Positions 1-8,585 of a stretch of 48,739 nucleotides of DNA are shown piece by piece; position 1 is the first letter of the stretch, and every line of letters begins with the position of its first letter. The stretch is from positions 1 through 48,739 of the forward strand of contig CAMHOE010000015.1 of the NCBI GenBank assembly GCA_946186665.1, in the 5' to 3' direction. Source of the stretch: an uncultured Clostridia bacterium. GTDB taxonomy: Bacteria > Bacillota > Clostridia > Oscillospirales > Acutalibacteraceae. The translations under genes were made by a program, and so were the position numbers. The notes beneath the pieces were generated by a model that was given only the letters and a program-made list of their open reading frames with translations, was not told the DNA's origin and made no database searches.

Positions 1-48
1 AAGTCGGGATAATGAACGCTTTGAAATTGCTTGATCATTGAGCAGACA

Positions 49-633
49 CTATTTACCAAAAAGTCTATCATAAATTTTATCTGTATTATTTATAGCCTCA
101 TTCATGATATCTTGTATATCAGCGCCGATAATATCAAGTCCCTCAGCCTTGATAAAAATTCCCTTATCCATACCAAACAATCCTGTAAACAGAGCATTGA
201 TATACTCATAGCCAAAATTATTCTCGCCTATAAAGCCGCCTGCTGTTGTAACATAAAACCATTTTTCGGCACGGCACAGACCTTCAGGCACTCCTTTTTC
301 ATTGTATCGGAATGTCAGTCCTGAAACGCATATATTCTCTGTATATACCTTTAAGGACGACGGAAATGAAAGATCCCAATAGGGTGCTGCAACTATGATA
401 ATATCCGCTGACGCAAACTGCTTTGCATATTTGAAATATTCATCCGAGTAATCTCCGGCTGCTGCGGCTTCATCACGCATTTTGAGTGCATTATTACTGA
501 TCGGCATAAGACCGCAGCTTTTCAGATCAACTTCTTCAAGTAAACCTCCTATTCTCTGTGCAAGATACATTGCAAGCTTTTTGGTTCTTGACTCATCACG
601 AACACAAGAATTGATCAATAGAATTCTTTTCAT
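49..633 (-). CDS. Flavodoxin-fold NAD(P)H-dependent oxidoreductase
   Basis: Probable cytosolic FMN-binding oxidoreductase of the Flavodoxin_2 (NQO1/azoreductase-like) family, 194 residues. The N-terminus gives beta-strand 1 and a phosphate loop (KRILLINSCVRDESRTKKLA); the middle has a typical 'IIVAAPYWDLSFPSSLKVYTENI' type strand-loop that in this family cradles the flavin and forms the dimer. The track-style first ATG (642) lies only one base from GGAGG at 644-648; the next in-frame ATG at 633 has 10 bases spacing, so I start there. Substrate (quinone, azo dye or other) cannot be read from the sequence. It stands alone, divergent from the SulP gene. Family confident, specificity unknown. Confidence 0.85.
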   Translation of the reverse strand: MKRILLINSCVRDESRTKKLAMYLAQRIGGLLEEVDLKSCGLMPISNNALKMRDEAAAAGDYSDEYFKYAKQFASADIIIVAAPYWDLSFPSSLKVYTENICVSGLTFRYNEKGVPEGLCRAEKWFYVTTAGGFIGENNFGYEYINALFTGLFGMDKGIFIKAEGLDIIGADIQDIMNEAINNTDKIYDRLFGK

Positions 634-828
634 AAAAATCATTCCTCCATGTTTTATGGGGTTCTCTTATATTGTTACGTCAATAATACTATAACATATT
701 TAAAAAAATATGTAAAATATTTTAAAAATCCATTGCAATAAGTGGATTTTTATTTTATTATATTATAGGGGAAGTAATGAACAAAATTATGTAAGTCTAT
801 TTCTGACAGTATTTGATACAGGAAATCC

Positions 829-842
829 GTTTTCCGGAAAAC
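829..842. promoter_or_regulatory. 14-bp perfect palindrome upstream of SulP gene
   Basis: GTTTTCCGGAAAAC is a perfect inverted repeat ending 30 bases before the SulP start codon. It is too short to be a terminator without a T-run and could be an operator in the 5' leader. No regulator is known for it; the role is a guess. Confidence 0.35.
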
Positions 843-872
843 AGAACAGACAATAAAGTCAGGTGAAGCGAT

Positions 873-3161
873 ATGTCATCAACCACCGCCGCAAGCTTTA
901 CGAAGCGGTTCTTTTCAAAGCGTAAGCCTGTGGACTATATAAAAGACATACTTGGAGGTATTATCGTCGCACTTGTATCCATACCGATTTCAATGGGTTA
1001 TGCACAGATAGCCGGTCTGCCTATGCAGTACGGTCTGTATGGATCAGTGATACCGATATTCTTATTCGGACTTCTTACAAGCTCCAAAGATTTTGTTTTT
1101 GGTGTTGACGCAGCGCCTGCGGCTCTTGTTGGAACAGCAATAGCCTCCTTCGGCATTACATCAGGTTCTGATGAGGCTGCAAATATTGTTCCTCTTATGG
1201 CACTTTTAGTATCATGCTGGCTGCTGCTTTTCTACCTGATTAAAGCCGGCAGGATCGTACAGTATATCTCTGAATCTGTGATGGGAGGATTTGTTTCCGG
1301 AATATGCTGTACCATAATACTTATGCAGATACCAAAGCTCTATGGCGGCACCTCCGGTATAGGTGAGGCTCCTGAGCTTATAGGACACATGATATCACAG
1401 CTTTCCGATTTTAACATATATTCATTTATACTTGGCATATCCATGATAATTATTATTACACTATGCAGACATCTTATACCAAAGGTACCTATGTCTGTTA
1501 TTATGATAGTTGTGGGTGTACTTGTTACATTGATCTTTAATATCAGCGAATATGGCGTTAAGCTCCTGCCTGAGGTCGAGAGCGGTTTCCCTGGAATAAA
1601 ATTATCTGAGGTGCAGTTCGATGCCGATATTTTCAGCGATATGCTTTTCAGCTCATTGAGTATCGCAGCGGTCATTCTTTCCGAATCCCTGCTGGCTTCT
1701 AAAAGCAATGCAATGAAGGACGGCTACAAACTTGACCCGAACAGAGAGATCTTGTCCTATTCTCTTGCAAATCTTGCTTCTGCTTTGTCAGGCTGCTGTC
1801 CTGTCAACGGCAGTGTATCAAGGACAGGAATAGTGCGTCAGTTCGGAGCAGGCTCTCAGTGGCTTTCAGTTTCCGCAGCTCTTACCATGCTGGGGGTGCT
1901 GTATCTGGGAACACAATTCATAGGTATGCTGCCCGTTCCCATATTGACTGCAATAGTCATAAGTGCGCTTATGGGTGCGTGTGAATTCAAAATGGCAATA
2001 CACCTGCTGAAAACAAGCAAACAGGAATTTTATATCTTTTTAGCTGCTTTTCTGGGAGTGCTTGTATTCGGTACTGTGTACGGCGTTATTATTGGCATAG
2101 TGCTCTCCTTCACCGCAGTTGTTATAAAGGCAGTTACTCCGCCCCGCGCTCTTATGGGAATAATACCGGGCAAGGACGGCTTTTACAGTCTTGGCAGAAA
2201 CAGCGAGGCTCTGCCCATAAAGAATACTGTCATTTACCGTTTCGGCGGGAACCTGTTCTTTGCAAATATAAACACCCTTGAAAACGACCTTGAACAGGCA
2301 ATTGACGAAAACACAAAACAGGTAATAATAAACGCAAGTGCTGTGGGCAGTATTGATACCGCTGCCGCAGAACATCTGCTTATGTTATATAACAGCCTTA
2401 AAGAGAAAAGCATAAAGCTCTATATCACTGAACACATAGGAGAGGTCAATGACAAGCTGAGACGCTATGGCACAGACGAGCTTATTGAAAACGGTGCTGT
2501 CCGTATGACTGTGCCGCTTGCGCTGAGAGCAGCAGGAGTAAAAAAACCTTATCAGACAGAACATCCTGATGATAAAAGCAAAAACAGCGCAGACATATCA
2601 GCACGCAAAAAAAGCGGTACTTATGTGCTCCGCTCCGCAAGAGGAATACAAGCCGAAATTGAATGGGCGTTCGGTGATGATGCAGAAAGCTTCAAAAAGC
2701 ATCTGACAGAAAATGTATATCAGGCAATAAAAAGTCAGGAAGTTCTTAATGCTGATACTATAAAGAAACTGGAAAGCCTGAACCGTTGGGGAAGGCTCAA
2801 TCTGTTTGATGAGGATGAGCTTCTTGACAGACTGGAAACAAGATTGTTGAACAGAGCTGTAAGGCACCCTGATGAAGCCGAAAAGATAGAAATAGTTATT
2901 GAGGAGCGCCGTAAGCTTATAGAACAGAAAATGCTGCGTATGGATCCGGAGATCTTTAAGAGATTGAAGAATAAGCGTATCGAACGCGCAAGGCAGCTTT
3001 ATTCTGCCGACCCCGAGACCTACAGACTTGTTCATCAGCAAGGTAAAAAGCATCTTGATGTGCTCAGCAAAAGCAATCCGAAGCTTGCGGAAAAATACCG
3101 TGAAATGTTTAAGGATATGCCGATGTTCCAGGAGAAAAACAGTGATGATCAGCATAATTAA
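873..3161 (+). CDS. SulP-family anion transporter with STAS domain and long C-terminal tail
   Basis: Membrane transporter of the SulP/SLC26 family (sulfate, bicarbonate or other anions). Residues about 20-430 hold the hydrophobic core, including the family's opening 'GGIIVALVSIPISMGYAQIAGLP' type segment and an 'NGSVSRTG' segment; about 455-570 form a STAS domain (VIYRFGGNLFFANI..., then NASAVGSIDTAAAEHL in place of the usual D-S-G-V core). The protein is 762 residues, roughly 170-200 longer than the usual bacterial SulP: residues 580-762 are a charged, mostly helical tail rich in Glu/Arg/Lys (EKIEIVIEERRKLIEQK) that I do not recognise. The start has AGGTGA at proper distance. It is monocistronic and no clear terminator follows. 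Anion specificity cannot be told from sequence. Confidence 0.92.
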   Translation: MSSTTAASFTKRFFSKRKPVDYIKDILGGIIVALVSIPISMGYAQIAGLPMQYGLYGSVIPIFLFGLLTSSKDFVFGVDAAPAALVGTAIASFGITSGSDEAANIVPLMALLVSCWLLLFYLIKAGRIVQYISESVMGGFVSGICCTIILMQIPKLYGGTSGIGEAPELIGHMISQLSDFNIYSFILGISMIIIITLCRHLIPKVPMSVIMIVVGVLVTLIFNISEYGVKLLPEVESGFPGIKLSEVQFDADIFSDMLFSSLSIAAVILSESLLASKSNAMKDGYKLDPNREILSYSLANLASALSGCCPVNGSVSRTGIVRQFGAGSQWLSVSAALTMLGVLYLGTQFIGMLPVPILTAIVISALMGACEFKMAIHLLKTSKQEFYIFLAAFLGVLVFGTVYGVIIGIVLSFTAVVIKAVTPPRALMGIIPGKDGFYSLGRNSEALPIKNTVIYRFGGNLFFANINTLENDLEQAIDENTKQVIINASAVGSIDTAAAEHLLMLYNSLKEKSIKLYITEHIGEVNDKLRRYGTDELIENGAVRMTVPLALRAAGVKKPYQTEHPDDKSKNSADISARKKSGTYVLRSARGIQAEIEWAFGDDAESFKKHLTENVYQAIKSQEVLNADTIKKLESLNRWGRLNLFDEDELLDRLETRLLNRAVRHPDEAEKIEIVIEERRKLIEQKMLRMDPEIFKRLKNKRIERARQLYSADPETYRLVHQQGKKHLDVLSKSNPKLAEKYREMFKDMPMFQEKNSDDQHN

Positions 3162-3243
3162 ATTGAATTTCTGTCACTGATGCTTCTTATATGTTTTATA
3201 CATAATTTTAATTATTTTATTGTTAAATTATACAGTTTACAAG

Positions 3244-3272
3244 TTGACAAAAAAGGGTAAAAACATTATCAT
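3244..3272 (+). promoter_or_regulatory. Promoter for the EAL protein
   Basis: TTGACA at 3244-3249 and TATCAT at 3267-3272 with 17 bases between. A second TATAAT lies at 3289-3294 but without a matching -35. This gives a leader of about 160 bases before the EAL gene; no c-di-GMP riboswitch was recognised in it. Confidence 0.55.
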
Positions 3273-3442
3273 TTTCATATCAGGCTTCTATAATAGAGAG
3301 AATTTTTTATATTGCCTTATAGGGCAGAAATTTATATATTCATCTGATAGATGATAATGAGAAAGATTCATATATTCAGTAATTCTATATAGACAAAGCT
3401 GATCCGATCTTACGACCGGTGATGTATAAAGGAGAGGGTATA

Positions 3443-5548
3443 GTGAACACCGACACAATAATATATGAGTACTATGGAAGACAAAAAAATGATATGGAAG
3501 CGTCGGTTATTCCCTTTGCCGTTTTTCAGATGGTAAACGGCGATATCCGTATGATCCTGATATCGGAGGGAATGTGCAGGCTTTTCGGGGAGTCACGTCA
3601 GGAATTAGCTTATCTTATTGAAAACAATATAATGACAAGCGTACATCCGGAGGAAGCTGAAAAACTCAACACAAACTGGAAGAAATTTCTCAGCTCCTGC
3701 AATGACTATGACACGGTTTTCCGCCGCCAGATAGGAAATGAGTTCCGCTCTATAAGGACTCAGGGCAGCAGCCACCTCACCGACACAGGAGAGAGACTTT
3801 ATATAATCTGGTGCGGAGATGTAACAGATATCGTAAACGCTGAGAAAATAAGTAATTATTATGATAAGCTTACCGGTCTGCCGAATATGTCTGCATTCAG
3901 TATTTTTGCGGAACAGGAAAGGGAACGCTTGAAAGAGAAAGGCTCTGTTCCTGCTTTTGTATATTTCGATATCAGAGATATGAAAGCCATTAATGAAAAA
4001 CACGGATTTTCAAAGGGCAACGGTATTCTTTCAGGTACGGCATTCGTGCTCAAGGATGTTTTTGTACAGGATGCTATCGCAAGATTTTCTGACGACCACT
4101 TTGTTGTACTTACAAACAGACGTCATCTTGAACAGAAGATAGAGCAGGTGAACGATCAGATACTCCGCAACCCGACAGGCATACCTGTTCAGATATGTGC
4201 CGGAATCTATATAGATGACAAGATAGATGTCGATATCTATTCCGCCTGTGACAGAGCTCGTCTTGCCTGCAAAAATATCAAGCGTGATTATAATATGCGC
4301 TATAAGCTGTTTGACCGTGATATGTATACTGAGTACCATCAGCACCGCCATGTACTCACACATTTTGAAAAAGCTCTCGAAAACGGATATATCAAGCTTT
4401 ACTATCAGCCTATAATCCGTACCATTACAGGTAAGATATGCGATATGGAAGCACTTGCACGCTGGATAGATCCCGAAAAGGGTATGCTGCCTCCCGGACA
4501 GTTTATCTCCGTGCTGGAAGATAACCGTCTTATCAACAAGCTGGATTTCTATATGCTCAGAAGAATATGCGAAAGCCTGTCAGAACAGCGCAGACTTGAG
4601 ATACCACTCGTTCCTGTATCAGTCAACATATCAAGAGTTAACTTCGAGGTCTGTGATGTATATGATGAAATAATGTCGATAGTAAATGAATACGATATTC
4701 CAAGCTATCTAATCACCATAGAGATAACAGAAAGCGCATTCATCAAAAACCAGAGCTTCCTGCGCAATCAGATAGACCGTCTGAGAAAAGCAGGCTTCGG
4801 CGTTTGGATGGACGATTTCGGAAGCGAGTATTCCTCTCTGAATACACTACAGGAGTACAGCTTTGATCTGATAAAGCTTGATATGCGTTTCATGAAGAAT
4901 TTCAGTCTCTCAGGAAAAAACCACCTGATACTCTCCGATGTTATCAGTATGATATCAAGGCTCGGCGTCAATACACTTGCAGAGGGCGTTCAGACTAAGG
5001 AACAGCTGCGTTTTCTCAGGGACGCAGGCTGCGATAAGGTACAGGGTTATCTTTTCAGCAAGCCTATGCCCTGCGAGTACTTCTACAGCAAGAACAAGGT
5101 AGCAAATCTTCTTGAATACGACAATACCAATAAGTCATTCTACTACGATACCATCGGTAATACAAATCTTGAGCTGCCTATCTTCTCAGAAGAGTTTAGC
5201 GGCTTCTTCGGTGATTCAAGCGGAACTCCAAGTGCAGTTATAGAATTATGCGGCGATACCTTCAGTATTTTAAAAGCAAACAATTCCTATAAAGCATTCC
5301 TTGAAGCTATGGGTGTTGATAAAGATAGGATATATGGCGATTATTACGACTGGAAATGCACAGCGTCAGAGGAATTTGTCGCCGCCGCAAAGAAATGCCT
5401 TACCTCCGGTACAGTGGAAACTATCACAGATATTATTGAAGATAACGTTTGTGTATCAGCACGATTTATCCATATAGTTTACGACACCACTACTGATACA
5501 GGCGCACTGCTCGTGATGATAACAAAATACTCTCCGGTGTCTCAGTAA
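3443..5548 (+). CDS. GGDEF-EAL protein, probable c-di-GMP phosphodiesterase
   Basis: Cytosolic signalling protein of 702 residues with no membrane segment. An N-terminal PAS-like region (about 1-135) leads into a degenerate GGDEF domain (from KLTGLPNMSAF, about 142-300) in which the GGDEF signature is replaced by SDDHF, so cyclase activity is unlikely. The EAL domain (about 309-565) keeps its catalytic set: EALARW, VNIS, EITES, MDDFG, KLD, AEGVQT and QGYLF, so it should hydrolyse c-di-GMP. A C-terminal 130 residues may be another sensory domain. I choose GTG 3443 because GGAGAGGG lies 4 bases upstream; earlier GTG 3419 and ATG 3422 have no ribosome site. The degenerate GGDEF may sense GTP, as in related proteins. 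Confidence 0.93.
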   Translation: MNTDTIIYEYYGRQKNDMEASVIPFAVFQMVNGDIRMILISEGMCRLFGESRQELAYLIENNIMTSVHPEEAEKLNTNWKKFLSSCNDYDTVFRRQIGNEFRSIRTQGSSHLTDTGERLYIIWCGDVTDIVNAEKISNYYDKLTGLPNMSAFSIFAEQERERLKEKGSVPAFVYFDIRDMKAINEKHGFSKGNGILSGTAFVLKDVFVQDAIARFSDDHFVVLTNRRHLEQKIEQVNDQILRNPTGIPVQICAGIYIDDKIDVDIYSACDRARLACKNIKRDYNMRYKLFDRDMYTEYHQHRHVLTHFEKALENGYIKLYYQPIIRTITGKICDMEALARWIDPEKGMLPPGQFISVLEDNRLINKLDFYMLRRICESLSEQRRLEIPLVPVSVNISRVNFEVCDVYDEIMSIVNEYDIPSYLITIEITESAFIKNQSFLRNQIDRLRKAGFGVWMDDFGSEYSSLNTLQEYSFDLIKLDMRFMKNFSLSGKNHLILSDVISMISRLGVNTLAEGVQTKEQLRFLRDAGCDKVQGYLFSKPMPCEYFYSKNKVANLLEYDNTNKSFYYDTIGNTNLELPIFSEEFSGFFGDSSGTPSAVIELCGDTFSILKANNSYKAFLEAMGVDKDRIYGDYYDWKCTASEEFVAAAKKCLTSGTVETITDIIEDNVCVSARFIHIVYDTTTDTGALLVMITKYSPVSQ

Positions 5549-5576
5549 TAAGATCATTAACCCATACCCTCCTAAA

Positions 5577-5620
5577 ATATATCCCTGACAAGCAAGTGAA
5601 GCTTCTTGTCAGGGATATAT
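5577..5620. terminator. Hairpin terminator between convergent genes
   Basis: Perfect 16-bp stem (5577-5592 with 5605-5620) around a 12-base loop, between the end of the EAL gene and the end of the convergent coat-protein gene. A TTTT run follows it on the minus strand; the plus-strand T-run is 14 bases away. Likely serves both directions. Confidence 0.8.
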
Positions 5621-5640
5621 TGCTGTGATAAATTTTTTTA

Positions 5641-5892
5641 TCAGCCTGCGCTGCGGCTGTACTTCATTCTGAGGGAATCCATCTTCTGCTGTTCTGCGTT
5701 GTCGGTCGTATACCAACCTCTGTTTTTCATCTTATCATAGATCTGTGACTGCATATTCAGCGAAGAGTTAAGAGAGCTTGAAAATGCCTGATGAACGTCC
5801 TTGCTGGAGGACTCTATCGCACCGTGCATGAAAAGGTCGCATACACCTTTTTCAAGCAAAAGTATATTTTCCATAAGATTTCTGTCGTCCAT
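5641..5892 (-). CDS. CotF-like spore coat protein
   Basis: Small protein of 83 residues matching the C-terminal half of CotF-family coat proteins: an E-K pair in the first helix (LLLEKGVCDLF), a long helical middle and the hallmark 'IYDKMKNRGWY' type motif near residue 55-61. Expected in the forespore or mother cell and incorporated in the spore coat. GGGAGG ends 8 bases before the ATG and begins directly after the stop codon of the upstream gene at 5907, so the two are translated from one message. Presence suggests a sporulating or formerly sporulating lineage. Exact coat role unknown. Confidence 0.8.
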   Translation of the reverse strand: MDDRNLMENILLLEKGVCDLFMHGAIESSSKDVHQAFSSSLNSSLNMQSQIYDKMKNRGWYTTDNAEQQKMDSLRMKYSRSAG

Positions 5893-5906
5893 GTGTGTCT
5901 CCTCCC

Positions 5907-6080
5907 TTACAGTAAACCGTAAAAGCTTTGAAAGATAGTTTTGTGTGCCTGTTCAAGCTGCTGCACAAAGCTTTTCAGCTCGCCATCCTGAAGCTTATTG
6001 ATGGTTTCACAGCACTGAGTCTGAAAATACTGTTCATGACCAAGTGCGTCCTCTACATAAAGCAATTCTTTATTTGTCAT
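5907..6080 (-). CDS. Small CotF-like protein, partner of next gene
   Basis: A 57-residue reading frame that begins MTNKELLYVEDALGHEQY and ends SFYGLL, with AGGAGGG about 6 bases before the ATG (6080). It reads as the N-terminal half-type helical hairpin of CotF-like proteins (conserved L-x-D-x-L then a Gln/His-rich helix). It lies 14 bases upstream of the larger CotF-like gene in the same orientation. Clostridia often carry such paired short coat genes. The call rests on context and helix pattern. Confidence 0.72.
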   Translation of the reverse strand: MTNKELLYVEDALGHEQYFQTQCCETINKLQDGELKSFVQQLEQAHKTIFQSFYGLL

Positions 6081-6244
6081 AATTGCCCTCCTGATAGTAG
6101 TATTATCAACAGAACCGGCATACCCTTTTTGGGAGCTGCCTCAGACAAAACCGGCAATTTTTTATCCGCCGGAAATATCTTTTTTCTGTATGACATAGCA
6201 CTATTATTATGTGTAAGGAAAGAGATATCATACATGAAAAATAT

Positions 6245-7234
6245 TTAATTTTTATACAATTCACCAAGCTCCGTATCAACATAGCTTATGGAAATAATGT
6301 CAGGATTGGAAAAATCGGGAAGTGTAAATATTTCCGATTTTTTATTATATCCAAGACTGTCTATACACACGCTGTAGGGAGTATAGAAGCCTGCATATTC
6401 AAATGCACCCGCAAGAGTAGCCTTTTTTGCAAGAGCTTCGCACTGTTCGGAATTTAAACTGTCATCGGGCAGTACATCATCGGTATATTTCTGCTTAAAG
6501 GAGCTTGCAGTTGCTTTTCCTGCCTTGATATCATTGTAATATTTTTTAACAGCAGTATTTATCTCTTCAGCAAGGTAGGTCATCGCATCACGCTCTACAG
6601 CATCTTCACCAATGTACTTGAACATATAGTTAAGTCTCTGTCTGAAGCCTGTCATACTGAGTATATTATCTGCGTTTATCTCGGAGCTGAGGTATACATT
6701 AGCATCACGGTCATAACTGAAGTACGGCAAACAGCCATTGAACATTTCATAGTATTTCATATAATTATCGTTATCATAGCCATAATATTCGAGCGCACCG
6801 CCGACTGTACAAAGCTTTGCTGCTTCAATTCTCTTCTGAGAATCTGCATCCTTATCCGGCAGCTTATCCTCAGAATATCTGTGCTGATATACCGAAGCAT
6901 TTATCCTGCCGTTTACTATACCGGAGTAATATATTTTTATTATTTTTTCCAGAAGCTTTGCATACAATGTTTTATTTGTAAGCATATAGTCCGGAAGTTC
7001 ATCGAGCTTTGGTATGACCTCAAAATTTGCTGTCAGGTCAACTTCCGGTTCTTCTGAGTTTTCTTTTTCCTGCGGCACTGCGGAACTGTTTACATCTGTA
7101 TTGTTTTTTCCGGACGCCACCCCTGAGCTTGAGGAAGTCTGACTGTCATCCTGCTCTCCGCAAGCTGTAAAACCAAGCATCAGTATCAAAACGAGCATTA
7201 ATGATAAAAATTTAACAACACCATTCTTTTTCAC
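6245..7234 (-). CDS. Lipoprotein with duplicated domain shared with genes at 47.7-48.7 kb
   Basis: Exported lipoprotein, 329 residues. Signal peptide and lipobox LGFTAC place the mature Cys at about residue 26, followed by a Ser/Asn/Glu linker to about 70. Two copies of a roughly 90-residue helical unit follow: the first around LLEKIIKIYYSGIVNGRINA to EYYGY, the second around LAEEINTAVKKYYNDIKAGK to EYAGF. Each has a Lys/Tyr-rich helix, a 'LPD' turn, an Ala-rich helix and Y-x-G. The end, 'ISYVDTELGELYKN', resembles 'LSLDTTFGEMYNR' at the end of the lipoprotein at 47700. Start is GTG 7234 with GAGGAG 8 bases upstream. Function unknown; no known catalytic motif. Confidence 0.85.
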   Translation of the reverse strand: MKKNGVVKFLSLMLVLILMLGFTACGEQDDSQTSSSSGVASGKNNTDVNSSAVPQEKENSEEPEVDLTANFEVIPKLDELPDYMLTNKTLYAKLLEKIIKIYYSGIVNGRINASVYQHRYSEDKLPDKDADSQKRIEAAKLCTVGGALEYYGYDNDNYMKYYEMFNGCLPYFSYDRDANVYLSSEINADNILSMTGFRQRLNYMFKYIGEDAVERDAMTYLAEEINTAVKKYYNDIKAGKATASSFKQKYTDDVLPDDSLNSEQCEALAKKATLAGAFEYAGFYTPYSVCIDSLGYNKKSEIFTLPDFSNPDIISISYVDTELGELYKN

Positions 7235-7288
7235 ATCCTCATCTCCTCAAACACAATAATAACACTTTATCCCCAAAAGTCAAGCTCC

Positions 7289-7319
7289 GGTGCAAGGCTT
7301 GCACACCCAATTCGCGCTG
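7289..7319 (+). repeat. 31-nt dispersed repeat, copy 1
   Basis: Matches 37605-37635 in the same orientation at 30 of 31 positions by eye. Its core GTGCAAGGCTTGCAC is an inverted repeat (6-bp arms, 3-base centre). Both copies lie in gaps outside genes. Confidence 0.75.
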
Positions 7320-7710
7320 GCGTTCGCTAAAGCTCACTCTGATAGTATAACCGAACATCTTCCTGTCCGCGATTGACGGCACTGAACTGTCAGACAATGA
7401 TCACCATCCGCCGGCGCAGCCTGAGGGCTGCTGTTTCGGCTGGTCTTTCAATACATATAGTTTATTCCTCTATTCAACTTTATGCGCCTGTACAGTATGA
7501 AGCTATAGTTTATATTATACTTGCTATATTTATTTCGTTTTCGCTGTATGCCCGTAGGAAGTGCTCTTGGGGTACGAAAACGCACCATTATTATTTACTA
7601 TTTTCACTTCATCTGATATTCTTACCGAAAGTTTTCCGTCCGCGTTTCTCCATACAACATGCCCTTTACGGTGTACTTATGGGTGGATTAAGCTTTGGAG
7701 GATAGTAATT

Positions 7711-7800
7711 ATTCAGCGGTTTTAGGAAAGGGGTATGGGGAAAGCCCTTTTTCCGCTGGAAAAGGGTTTTCCCCATGTAGCTGCCCCGATAAAATTGAAA
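7711..7800 (+). repeat. Hairpin repeat family, long copy A
   Basis: About 90 bases from ATTCAGCGG to the end of TTGAAA. The middle (7735-7776) folds into a stem of about 19 bp, ATGGGGAAA.. pairing with ..TTTCCCCAT, around a 3-base loop. Nearly identical, inverted, to 30711-30800; shorter relatives lie at 28395-28455 and 47483-47540. Confidence 0.85.
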
Positions 7801-7817
7801 TTCCCTGTTGTGTCAGC

Positions 7818-7846
7818 TTGTAAAAAAATAAGTGGTATGGTAGAAT
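7818..7846 (+). promoter_or_regulatory. Promoter of ABC exporter operon
   Basis: TTGTAA (7818-7823), 17 bases, TAGAAT (7841-7846) with an extended TGG before the -10. The start of transcription would be about 12 bases before the ATG, giving a very short leader. Confidence 0.55.
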
Positions 7847-7865
7847 AGGATGAGAAGGTGATATT

Positions 7866-8585
7866 ATGATAAAGCTTGAAAATGTTACTAAAACATATAA
7901 CAAATCTGTGCGCGCTGTAGATGATATCAGCTTCAGCGTGAAGGGCGGAGAAATAGTTGGCTTTATAGGTCCGAACGGCTCCGGCAAAACCACTACGATG
8001 AAGATGATCACTGGTATTATAAAAGCAGATGTGGGAAAAATTACCGTAAATGGATTTAACGTAAGGAGAGATCCTATAAAAGCTAAGGAGTCAATAGGTT
8101 ATATTGCCGATAATCCGGATATGTTTCTGAGATTGAAGGGTAATGAATTTCTTGATCTGATAGGCGATATTTATCATGTGCCTACAAAAAAGCGCCGTGA
8201 AAAAATAGAGGAGTTTGCATCACGCTTTGAGCTGACAGACGCTCTCTCTTCTTCTATGATGAATTATTCCCACGGTATGAGACAGAAAATCATGATAGTT
8301 GCAGCTTTGATGCACAATCCCCCTGTATGGATACTTGATGAGCCTATGGTGGGACTTGACCCCAAATCTGCGTTCGAGCTTAAACAAATGATGCGTGAAC
8401 ACGCAAAGGCAGGAAATTCTGTGTTCTTCTCAACACACGTTCTGGAGGTTGCGGAAAAGCTGTGCGATAAAGTTATAATCATTAAAAAGGGCAAGCTGCT
8501 GTTTGACGGAACTCTTGAAGCTCTTGAGGCAAAGAGTAAGAGTGAGTCTCTGGAAGAAATATTCCTGGAGCTGACAGAAAAATGA
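7866..8585 (+). CDS. ABC transporter ATP-binding protein (ABC-2 exporter type)
   Basis: Cytosolic ATPase subunit, 239 residues, typical length for the DRA/ABC-2 exporter class. Walker A is GPNGSGKTT (about residue 38), the Q-loop follows in 'ESIGYIADNPDMF', the signature is YSHGMRQK (S-H-G-M, slightly divergent from LSGGQ), Walker B is VWILDEPMVGLD and the switch is FFSTHV. AGAAGGTGAT precedes the ATG. It overlaps the permease gene by 4 bases (ATGA), so both are translationally coupled. Substrate unknown. Confidence 0.93.
   Translation: MIKLENVTKTYNKSVRAVDDISFSVKGGEIVGFIGPNGSGKTTTMKMITGIIKADVGKITVNGFNVRRDPIKAKESIGYIADNPDMFLRLKGNEFLDLIGDIYHVPTKKRREKIEEFASRFELTDALSSSMMNYSHGMRQKIMIVAALMHNPPVWILDEPMVGLDPKSAFELKQMMREHAKAGNSVFFSTHVLEVAEKLCDKVIIIKKGKLLFDGTLEALEAKSKSESLEEIFLELTEK

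Larger units (their letters stand above)
7235..7865. other. Gene-poor gap with two dispersed repeats and a promoter
   Basis: This 631-base gap holds a 31-nt dispersed repeat (7289-7319), a long copy of the hairpin repeat (7711-7800) and the promoter of the ABC operon (7818-7846). An open frame of 110 codons at 7373-7705 has no ribosome site, no recognisable protein pattern and odd composition; I do not call it a gene. Confidence 0.6.

Noticed and set aside
3300-3442. c-di-GMP riboswitch before the EAL gene
   Set aside because: The GEMM core sequence patterns were not found.
7373-7705. Open frame of 110 codons between two dispersed repeats
   Set aside because: No ribosome site, odd residue composition, start inside a repeat-rich gap and no recognisable family pattern.
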